The translations under genes were made by a program, and so were the position numbers. Of a DNA stretch of 6,683 nucleotides, positions 1 to 5,261 are shown one piece after another. The stretch lies in contig RFFY01000026.1 in assembly GCA_003697065.1 (NCBI GenBank), positions 1 through 6,683 of the forward strand, in the 5' to 3' direction. Every line of letters starts with the position of its first letter. Position 1 is the first letter of the stretch. Below the pieces are notes generated by a model that saw only the letters and a list, made by a program, of their open reading frames with translations, searched no databases and was not told where the DNA came from. Source of the stretch: Actinomyces sp. (GTDB lineage Bacteria; Actinomycetota; Acidimicrobiia; Acidimicrobiales; Aldehydirespiratoraceae).

Positions 1-131
1 CGGGCGCGAAACAGGCGGGTGGGCAGGCGGGCCGCCCACACCGGCGAGCCGGCGGGGGCGGCGTCGAGCGCCTCGACGAGGGGCGCAGCCTCGTCGTGCA
101 TCGCCATGACGAACAGGAGGGAGGGGGCCAC
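1..131 (-). CDS. Partial gene (5' end), nucleoside phosphorylase / MTA-SAH nucleosidase-like
   Basis: This is the first 43 codons of a gene that leaves the window at its left edge. The frame is open, nearly every third base is G or C, and second positions are relatively A/T-rich, as expected of a real high-GC gene. The N-terminus contains SLLFVMAMHDEAAPLVEAL, a beta strand followed by an acidic helix. It resembles the opening strand and AMxxE segment of 5'-methylthioadenosine/S-adenosylhomocysteine nucleosidases and related nucleoside phosphorylases, which split the N-glycosidic bond of nucleosides; this is recognition from a short stretch only. I prefer the GTG at 131 because it keeps the hydrophobic strand whole and lies just downstream of a TANNNT box, as in leaderless actinobacterial mRNAs. 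ATG at 107 or 101 is possible, but no Shine-Dalgarno precedes any of them. The reality of the gene is moderately supported; its function is tentative. Confidence 0.42.
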   Translation of the reverse strand, partial: MAPSLLFVMAMHDEAAPLVEALDAAPAGSPVWAARLPTRLFRA

Positions 132-139
132 GGCGGGCG

Positions 140-145
140 AGCCTA
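140..145 (-). promoter_or_regulatory. Candidate -10 box for the left-edge gene
   Basis: On the minus strand the hexamer TAGGCT fits the actinobacterial -10 pattern TANNNT. It ends 8 bases before the GTG at 131, compatible with a leaderless or almost leaderless transcript. The SOS-like palindrome lies 12 bases upstream, so it would cover the -35 region. No clear -35 hexamer is seen. On the plus strand an overlapping TAGCGT (144-149) also fits TANNNT, so direction is not settled by this motif. Confidence 0.3.
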
Positions 146-157
146 GCGTCGCCCGCT

Positions 158-173
158 ACGAACGTCTGTTCGT
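158..173. promoter_or_regulatory. LexA (SOS) box-like palindrome
   Basis: The 16 bases ACGAACGTCTGTTCGT form a perfect palindrome with 6-base arms around GTCT. The core CGAAC-N4-GTTCG matches the LexA operator of Gram-positive bacteria, including actinobacteria (GAAC-N4-GTTC core). It is an A/T-richer island in very GC-rich DNA and lies between two divergent genes: 27 bases upstream of the GTG at 131 and about 150 bases upstream of the SLH gene. Its position over the likely -35 region of the left-edge gene suits a repressor site for that gene. LexA binding is inferred from the motif only; another dyad-binding repressor could use the same site. Confidence 0.55.
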
Positions 174-319
174 GGCAGGCGTCACGTCGGTGCCCGGCCA
201 CGGCGTGGGGGCCCTAGCCTCCGGTGGTCGTCCCCGACGTGGGGCCCGGGGCCCGGGTCGGCCCGCCGTGGGTCGTTGGACCCCGCCCCCTCAATTCCCG
301 TGCGGGAGGAGACGTTCCC

Positions 320-1249
320 ATGGACATGCGCTGGTCGTCAGCCGAAGGGGCGGGCCGCCGCCTCCATCGGTCCCTCGTCACCGTCGCCGCCCTCGTCGTC
401 GTCGCCGTCGCCACCGCCGGCACGGCCTCCGCCGGCGGCACCGACGGCCGCCTCGAGGCCTTCGGTGACGTGGCGCCGCAGACCTTCTACGAACAACCGG
501 TGGCGTGGATGGCCGCCGAGGGGATCACCACCGGCATCGAACCCGGCTGCTTCGGGCCCGACCTGCCCGTCACCCGGGCCCAGGTGGCGGCCTTCCTCTA
601 CCGCCTCGACGCGGCGACCGGACACAGCCCCGTCGTGCCCGCCTCGCTCCCCTTCGACGACGTCACGGCGAGCTGGGCCCGGGGTCCGGTGGCCTGGCTG
701 GCCGCCGAACACATCACGACCGGGAAGGCCCCCGGGCGTTTCGATCCCGACGCCCCCGTCACCCGCGGCGAGTTCGCCGCCTTCTTGTGGCGCTACGCCC
801 GCCATCTCGGTCTCGACGTCTCGACCGGTGGCGAACTCCCCTTCGACGACGTCGTCCGCACCTGGCAGATCGAGCCGGTCGCCTGGCTCGCCGAACACGG
901 GATCACCACCGGCAAGGCCCCCGGGCGCTTCGATCCCGAGGCGCCCGTGACCCGCGGCGAGGCGGCGACCTTCCTGTGGCGCTTCGTCGGCCGTCCCGCC
1001 GCCGCCTCGGCCGCCGGCGACCCCGGGTCGTGTCTGCGGCCCCTGCGCGAGACCCTCGTCACCTTCGGCCTCACCCCCACCGAGGCGGCGTGCGTGGCTC
1101 CCCACCTGGCGGGCTTCGACCCCGACGAGCTCCTCGCCGTCATCGAGCACCGCCAGGTACCCAGCGCCGAGGTCCTCGACGCTTTGGCCGCCGCCTCGAC
1201 CTGCCTGTCGGTCGAACGCATCCATCAGCTCGTCGAGATCTTCTTCTGA
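320..1249 (+). CDS. Secreted protein with three SLH repeats and a Cys-containing C-terminal domain
   Basis: This 309-residue protein is probably exported and held at the cell envelope. Residues 1-38 form a signal peptide: an n-region with Arg13-Arg14, a hydrophobic core (LVTVAALVVVAVATAG) and a likely cut after TASA (38). Three SLH repeats follow, at about 48-95, 112-158 and 175-221. Each begins F-x-D-V and contains GITTG/HITTG and a TRAQ or TRGE motif (85-88, 148-151, 211-214), then FLYR or FLWR. SLH triplets classically anchor proteins to cell-wall polymers; the ligand in Actinobacteria is not established. Residues about 236-309 form a helical C-terminal domain with Cys238, Cys258 and Cys295 that I do not recognise. 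The ATG at 320 is chosen because GGAGGAG lies 8-10 bases upstream and it gives a clean signal peptide; the frame is open back to a GTG at 224. The gene converges on the acyl-CoA dehydrogenase operon. Confidence 0.9.
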   Translation: MDMRWSSAEGAGRRLHRSLVTVAALVVVAVATAGTASAGGTDGRLEAFGDVAPQTFYEQPVAWMAAEGITTGIEPGCFGPDLPVTRAQVAAFLYRLDAATGHSPVVPASLPFDDVTASWARGPVAWLAAEHITTGKAPGRFDPDAPVTRGEFAAFLWRYARHLGLDVSTGGELPFDDVVRTWQIEPVAWLAEHGITTGKAPGRFDPEAPVTRGEAATFLWRFVGRPAAASAAGDPGSCLRPLRETLVTFGLTPTEAACVAPHLAGFDPDELLAVIEHRQVPSAEVLDALAAASTCLSVERIHQLVEIFF

Positions 1250-1255
1250 TCCGAT

Positions 1256-1268
1256 CCCGCCTGGCGGG
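1256..1268. terminator. Short GC hairpin between convergent genes
   Basis: CCCGCCTGGCGGG can fold into a 5-bp stem with a 3-base loop. It sits in the 21-base gap between the stop of the SLH gene (1249) and the stop of the convergent acyl-CoA dehydrogenase gene (1271). The position suits a bidirectional terminator. No U-tract follows on either strand and the stem is short, so the call rests mainly on location. Confidence 0.28.
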
Positions 1269-1270
1269 CG

Positions 1271-2284
1271 CTACAGACCCAGGTGGGCGGCCACCCGCCG
1301 CCGGTGCCAGCGGGCATCACCCCAGTCGGCGGCCAGCGTCCAACCCCGTTCGAGCCACAGGTGCAGGTCGTACTCGGCGGTGTAGCCGATCGCCCCGTGG
1401 CACTGGAGCGCCATCCGACAGGCGAGATCGACGGCGTCGGAAGCCGCCGCCTTGGCGGCCGACACGTCGCGCCCCGCCTCGGGATCGCGGTGCGCCACCG
1501 ACCAGGCGGCCCGGTACACGAGGGGGGCGGCGAACTCGATGCCGAGGCGCACGTCGGCGAGATGGTGCTTGACGGCCTGGTAGGAGCCGACCGGCTTGCC
1601 GAACTGGCGGCGCTCGCTCACGTAGGCGACCGTGTCGTCGAGGAGGCGGCGCGCCACCCCCACCGCCTGGGCCGCGGCCGCCAGCACCCCCCGCTCGGCG
1701 GCCCGTGACGGGTCGGCCCCCCGGAGCGCCACTCCCGCGCCCGGATCGACGGCGACCGCCCCCAGGTGGCGCCCGGGATCGAGGGAGGGTTCGGGCACGG
1801 GGGCCGCCTCCTCGGCGGCGACGAGCACGAGGACGCCGTCGACGTCGAGGACGAGGTGGTCGGCCACCGTGGCGTGGGCCACGAAACGCCCGGCGGGCGG
1901 CACCCGGGCGGTCAGGGTCACCCGACCGGCCACGGCCCCGGTCACCAGGTCGGCCAGCTCGGCCACGTCGCCGGAGGTCACGGCGGCGGCCACCGCCGGG
2001 AGCGCCACCACGGCGTGCTCGGCCAGCGGCTCGCCGCAAGCGGCGTAGCCCGCCTCCTCGAGCACCCCCACCACGTCGATCTCGTCGGCGCCGAGGCCCC
2101 CGAGTTCCTCGGGTACGAGAGCTCCGAGGACCCCCATCTCGGCCAGGGCCTCCCAGAGGCCGGGCACCCGGCCGGTGCCGTCCTCGCGGGCGGCGCGTAC
2201 GGCGGCAGGGGGGCGGCGGTCGGCGAGCAGGTCGCGGACCGCGGCCCGGAACATCTCCTGGGTCTCGGTGAAGGCGGCGTGCAC
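1271..2284 (-). CDS. Acyl-CoA dehydrogenase, beta-type subunit (FadE33/IpdE2-like)
   Basis: This 337-residue protein is one half of a split acyl-CoA dehydrogenase, a flavoenzyme that makes a 2,3-double bond in an acyl-CoA. It has the short-form length of beta subunits of steroid-type alpha2beta2 enzymes. The N-terminal helical region (FTETQEMFRAAVRDLL, 5-20) is followed by a degenerate middle domain about 120-190 lacking the usual substrate-loop motifs. The C-terminal domain keeps the FAD-binding segment SERRQFGKPVGSYQAVKH (223-240) and the QCHGAIGYTAEYDLHLW segment (294-310). It ends in a basic WHRRR stretch. In this class FAD binds at the alpha/beta interface using the beta ERRQFG loop, which the partner upstream lacks. 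The start is GTG at 2284, with GGAG (2291-2294) 6 bases upstream. It is the last gene of the operon, 15 bases after the alpha gene. IpdE2 (HIP pathway) is likely from context, but FadE18- or FadE32-type roles are not excluded. Confidence 0.88.
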   Translation of the reverse strand: MHAAFTETQEMFRAAVRDLLADRRPPAAVRAAREDGTGRVPGLWEALAEMGVLGALVPEELGGLGADEIDVVGVLEEAGYAACGEPLAEHAVVALPAVAAAVTSGDVAELADLVTGAVAGRVTLTARVPPAGRFVAHATVADHLVLDVDGVLVLVAAEEAAPVPEPSLDPGRHLGAVAVDPGAGVALRGADPSRAAERGVLAAAAQAVGVARRLLDDTVAYVSERRQFGKPVGSYQAVKHHLADVRLGIEFAAPLVYRAAWSVAHRDPEAGRDVSAAKAAASDAVDLACRMALQCHGAIGYTAEYDLHLWLERGWTLAADWGDARWHRRRVAAHLGL

Positions 2285-2299
2285 GGTGCGCTCCGGAGG

Positions 2300-3460
2300 T
2301 CAGCGGCGGGGCAGGCCGAGGACACGCTCGGCCACGATGTTGCGTTGGATCTCGTTGGTCCCGGCGTAGATGGGGCCCGACAGGGCGAACACGTAGCCGT
2401 CGAGCCAGGCCCCGTCGGCCTCGGCGTGGGGCGCTCCCGCAACCAGCTCGGCCCGGTCGCCGAGGATGCGCAGGGCCGTGGCGTGGAGCTCGAGGTCGAG
2501 CTCGCTCCACCAGATCTTCATGAGGCTGGCCTCGGGCCCGAGCCCGCCCCCGTCGGCCAGACGGGCCGCCGTCATGTAGGTCTGCCACCGGTAGGCCTCA
2601 GCGGCGATCCAGGCCCGGGCCACCTCCTCGGCCAGGGAGGGGTCGAGATCGTCGGCACGGCCCCGGGCCAGCTCGACGAGGCGGGCGGCGGCGGCGAGAA
2701 AGCGCCCGGGACTGCGCAGGTTGAGGCCCCGCTCGGAACCGGCCGTCGCCATGGCGACCCGCCACCCGTCGCCCTCGTCGCCGAGACGGTTGGCGACCGG
2801 CACCCGGCACTCGTCGAAGAAGAGCTCGGCGAAGCCGGGCTGTCCGTCGAGACGGCGGACGGGCCGCCGCTCGAGGCCGGGGGCGTCACCGGGGACGAGG
2901 AGGTAGGACAGGCCGGCGTGGCGTTCGGCGTCGGGGTCGGTGCGGACCAGGCAGAAGATCCAGTCCGCCCACGCCCCGCGCGAGCACCAGGTCTTCTGAC
3001 CGGTGATCACGTAATGGTCGCCGTCGCGCACCGCCCGCGTCGAGATGTTGGCGAGATCGCTGCCCGCCTCGGGTTCGGACCAGCCCTGGGCCCAGATCTC
3101 GTCGCCGGCGGCCATGGGCGGCAGGAAGCGGTCCTGTTGTTCGGGGGTACCGAAGGCGAAGATGGTGGGGGCCAGCAGGGAGATCCCGTTGGCGCTGACC
3201 CGACCAGGAGCGCCCGACGCCCAGTACTCCTCTTCGAAGACGAGCCACTCCACCAGATCGGCGTCACGGCCCCCGTAGCGCTCGGGCCACGCCACCACCG
3301 ACCAGCGGTCGGCGTGGAGTCGGCGCTCCCACTCGCGGTGCTGCTCGAAACCCTCGGGGGTGTCCATGGGGGCCAGGGGTCGGGCCGGGACGTTGGCGGC
3401 GAGCCAGTCCCGGATCTCGGCCCGGAAGGCCCGGTGGCGGGGTGAGAAGTCGAGATCCAT
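2300..3460 (-). CDS. Acyl-CoA dehydrogenase, alpha-type subunit (FadE30/IpdE1- or FadE17-like)
   Basis: This 386-residue protein is the catalytic partner of the beta subunit just downstream. The N-terminal helical domain begins MDLDFSPRHRAFRAEIRDWL. The substrate-side motif AQGWSEPEAGSDLA spans 124-137 and VITGQKTW 151-158. Glu243 in SERG is the candidate catalytic base, at the place used by isovaleryl-CoA-dehydrogenase-type and steroid alpha2beta2 enzymes. The classical YEGT glutamate is replaced: residues 365-368 read YAGT. The alpha chain also lacks an ERxQFG FAD loop, as expected if FAD sits at the heterodimer interface. The ATG at 3460 matches the family start but has no Shine-Dalgarno. 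It lies 10 bases after the ipdB stop, suggesting translation by coupling or re-initiation. If it is IpdE1, the pair oxidises 5-hydroxy-HIP-CoA to its enoyl-CoA; substrate assignment is inference from neighbours. Confidence 0.88.
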   Translation of the reverse strand: MDLDFSPRHRAFRAEIRDWLAANVPARPLAPMDTPEGFEQHREWERRLHADRWSVVAWPERYGGRDADLVEWLVFEEEYWASGAPGRVSANGISLLAPTIFAFGTPEQQDRFLPPMAAGDEIWAQGWSEPEAGSDLANISTRAVRDGDHYVITGQKTWCSRGAWADWIFCLVRTDPDAERHAGLSYLLVPGDAPGLERRPVRRLDGQPGFAELFFDECRVPVANRLGDEGDGWRVAMATAGSERGLNLRSPGRFLAAAARLVELARGRADDLDPSLAEEVARAWIAAEAYRWQTYMTAARLADGGGLGPEASLMKIWWSELDLELHATALRILGDRAELVAGAPHAEADGAWLDGYVFALSGPIYAGTNEIQRNIVAERVLGLPRR

Positions 3461-3470
3461 GAGCGTCGGG

Positions 3471-4232
3471 TCAGGCGAAATCGGCGTGACGGAGCCCGTC
3501 GGGGTCGATGACCTCGGTGATGAGGCGTCGCTCCTCGTCGGTGGGGGCACGGCTGGTGGGGACCTCGTCGGGGACGACCAGGTCGAAGGGGGTGGCGGCG
3601 AGGATCTCGTCGAGGGTGACCCCCGGGTGGATGCTGCGCAGGCGCATCACCCGCTCGGGGGTCTCGAAGTCGTAGACCCCGAGCTCGGTGACGACGCGGC
3701 GGATCTCGTGGAAGCGGGCCGAGCGGGGATCGAGGGCGGCCATGCGGTCGTAGCCGGGCCCCGACACGACGTCGACGCGTTCGACGAAGGCCCGCTGCTG
3801 GCGGGGCACCCAGTAGCTCGTGGGATGGTTGATGACGTTGCCCGGCGCGCCCCGCAGGCCGAGGAGCTGGGCGCGGGGGCGCCGCCAGTCCCCGATGGCG
3901 GCGATGTTCTGGTTGCCGTGGCGGTCGATCTGGCTCGCCCCCATGATCACGTGACGCTTGCCGTTCCACGTGGTGTCGAACACCGAGCGGAAGGGCATGT
4001 AGCCCTCGACGACGGCGTCCCCGAGGGGCCGCCCCACGGGCCGGGTGTCGGCCACGAGATGGGCGATGGTGTCGGTGAGCAGCAGATCGGGTTCGAAGCT
4101 GGCGCGGGCGAGGCGACCGGCGATGACGGGAACGGTTCCGATGGGATGGCAGAGGATCTCGCCGTCGCCCCGGAAGGCCTCGGCGAGCGCCACGATGCAG
4201 ACCTCGTCGCGGGGGGCGGTCGCGTCAGTCAT
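3471..4232 (-). CDS. ipdB: IpdB, beta subunit of the steroid ring-C-opening CoA-transferase-like hydrolase
   Basis: This 253-residue protein is the partner of IpdA. It is close to the roughly 250-residue M. tuberculosis IpdB (Rv3552) by recalled family sequence. Recognisable segments are AEVCxVAxAExFR-like (EVCIVALAEAFR, 10-21), EGYMPFRSVF (76-85), RHVIMGASQIDRHGNQNI (93-110), LRGAPGNVINHPTSYW (126-141), VERVDVVSGPGYD (150-162) and IHPGVT (201-206). IpdAB has a class I CoA-transferase fold but acts as a hydrolase: it opens the last steroid-derived ring in COCHEA-CoA, in the cytoplasm. The ATG at 4232 is preferred because GGGAGG (4240-4245) stands 7 bases upstream and its length matches the family; the upstream extension of the frame is Arg/Pro-rich shadow. 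Its ATG overlaps the ipdA stop as ATGA, indicating coupled synthesis of the two subunits. Confidence 0.94.
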   Translation of the reverse strand: MTDATAPRDEVCIVALAEAFRGDGEILCHPIGTVPVIAGRLARASFEPDLLLTDTIAHLVADTRPVGRPLGDAVVEGYMPFRSVFDTTWNGKRHVIMGASQIDRHGNQNIAAIGDWRRPRAQLLGLRGAPGNVINHPTSYWVPRQQRAFVERVDVVSGPGYDRMAALDPRSARFHEIRRVVTELGVYDFETPERVMRLRSIHPGVTLDEILAATPFDLVVPDEVPTSRAPTDEERRLITEVIDPDGLRHADFA

Positions 4233-5095
4233 CGTCGTGCCTCCCGGCGGGCGGCGAGAGCGGCCCGGTACTCGTCGTGGCCGTCGAGATCGATCCAGTC
4301 GCGGCGGAACGCCGCCCACGCCTCGGGGTCGCGAGCGGTGCGGGCGTACTCGCGCTGGAACTGCTCGTCGCGCCCGTAGTCGGGCGGGCATTCGGTGAAG
4401 TGGGCACCCTCGGGCGCCTCGACGACCCCGTGCACGTGGAGGCGGGGGATGCGCAGGGTGTGCACCGGCCCCTCGGCGAGGAGATCGGCGGTGTCGACGA
4501 TGCGCTCGACGGACATGTAGGTGCGCCGGGCGGCCATGGCGAACAGGTCGTCGAAGTACAGGTCGGGCCCGAGGAACTGGCCGTTGCCGCGGGCGTCACC
4601 CCGGTTCATGTGGATCAGGGCGGCGTCGAGTTCGAGGGCGGGCATGGCCACCAGTTCCTCGCCGTCGTCGTAGGGGGACCGCACGGTGCGCAGATCGGGG
4701 TTCATGGTGAGCATGTCGGAGCCGAGACCGACCCGGGTCGGGTAGAAGGGCAGGCGGTGGGCGGCCGCCAGCAGGCCCAGGTAGAAGGCGCCCTCGTCGA
4801 GTTCGGCGAACTCGACGGCACCGTTCTGGCGGGCCTGGCGGAAGTGGGGCTCGAGGGGGATCGAATCGAGGGAGACGAAGCCGTAGGTCACCCGCCTGAC
4901 CTTGCCCAGAGCGCACAGGATGCCCACGTCGGGTCCGCCGTAGGTGACGAGATGCAGGTCGGTGAGGGGGGAGCGGGCGATGGCGCGCACGAGGGACATG
5001 GGCTTACGCCGCGAGCCCCATCCCCCGATGCCGAGCGTCATGCCGTCGGCGAGCTCGGCCACGACCTCGTCTTCGCTCATGCGCTTGTCGCCCAC
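4229..5095 (-). CDS. ipdA: IpdA, alpha subunit of the steroid ring-C-opening CoA-transferase-like hydrolase
   Basis: This 288-residue protein resembles M. tuberculosis IpdA (Rv3551, about 290 residues) along its length. Diagnostic stretches are GGWGSRRKPM (24-33), VTYGGPDVGILC (50-61), KVRRVTYGFVSLDS (65-78), AELDEG (97-102), YFDDLFAMAA (180-189), VEAPEGAHFT (225-234) and PDYGRDEQFQREYA (238-251). With IpdB it forms the hydrolase that opens ring C of COCHEA-CoA in HIP catabolism. In the M. tuberculosis enzyme the active-site glutamate is reported in the A subunit; the ELDEG segment is the candidate here, by analogy. The GTG at 5095 is chosen over ATG at 5080 because GGAGG lies 10 bases before it. 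It also makes the first residues (VGDKR...) align with MPDKR... in M. tuberculosis, with no gap to the conserved GM-TIG region. It is the first gene of the operon and diverges from the SDR gene. Confidence 0.94.
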   Translation of the reverse strand: MGDKRMSEDEVVAELADGMTLGIGGWGSRRKPMSLVRAIARSPLTDLHLVTYGGPDVGILCALGKVRRVTYGFVSLDSIPLEPHFRQARQNGAVEFAELDEGAFYLGLLAAAHRLPFYPTRVGLGSDMLTMNPDLRTVRSPYDDGEELVAMPALELDAALIHMNRGDARGNGQFLGPDLYFDDLFAMAARRTYMSVERIVDTADLLAEGPVHTLRIPRLHVHGVVEAPEGAHFTECPPDYGRDEQFQREYARTARDPEAWAAFRRDWIDLDGHDEYRAALAARREARR

Positions 5096-5105
5096 GTGTG
5101 ACGCG

Positions 5106-5110
5106 CCTCC
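5106..5110 (-). promoter_or_regulatory. Ribosome binding site that sets the ipdA GTG start
   Basis: On the minus strand GGAGG ends 10 bases before the GTG at 5095 and 25 bases before the first in-frame ATG at 5080. Only the GTG is at a workable distance, so a start made at the ATG would wrongly remove five N-terminal residues. Confidence 0.6.
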
Positions 5111-5121
5111 GGACCTCGTTC

Positions 5122-5136
5122 CTGACGATGTGTCAG
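5122..5136. promoter_or_regulatory. Inverted repeat, candidate operator upstream of ipdA
   Basis: CTGACGATGTGTCAG is an imperfect dyad with perfect 5-base arms (CTGAC/GTCAG) around a 5-base centre. It stands 27 bases upstream of the ipdA GTG, in the 166-base spacer shared with the divergent SDR gene, where a local repressor of the catabolic genes could bind. It does not match the mycobacterial KstR2 operator (a CAAG-N2-CTTG core). The binding protein is unknown and the arms are short enough to occur by chance. Confidence 0.3.
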
Positions 5137-5209
5137 ATCGCCGCCGACGGTAGGCGACGGGGTCGGGGCCCGCCACCCGGGCGGCTACGGGCGGCGGCCG
5201 GCCAGGCGT

Positions 5210-5215
5210 TAGTGT
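5210..5215 (+). promoter_or_regulatory. Candidate -10 box for the SDR-lipoprotein transcript
   Basis: TAGTGT fits the actinobacterial -10 pattern TANNNT and is in one of the few A/T-containing spots of the spacer. It would give a leader of about 40 bases before the GTG at 5262. No convincing -35 hexamer is seen at the usual distance. Confidence 0.3.
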
Positions 5216-5261
5216 CACCCCGCACCGCGAGACCGGCGACCCCCAAGCGACGGGAGGCAGC

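Noticed and set aside
215..220. TAGCCT as a -10 box for the SLH gene.
   Set aside because: It fits TANNNT, but there is no -35 partner and the leader would be over 90 bases. One hexamer is not enough to call it.
19..468. A 149-codon plus-strand frame near the left edge.
   Set aside because: It overlaps the signal peptide of the SLH protein in another frame. Its translation is a low-complexity Arg/Gly/Pro string, and the opposite strand at 1-131 looks more like coding sequence.
505..1572. A 355-codon plus-strand frame crossing the SLH gene and its convergent neighbour.
   Set aside because: Its product is Arg/Pro-rich throughout and spans two real genes in different frames and orientations. 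It is a GC shadow.
1766..3445. A 559-codon open frame on the plus strand opposite both acyl-CoA dehydrogenase genes.
   Set aside because: It is antisense to two clearly recognised enzymes. Its product is a Gly/Val/His-rich string without domains, as expected from the complementary frame of GC-rich genes.
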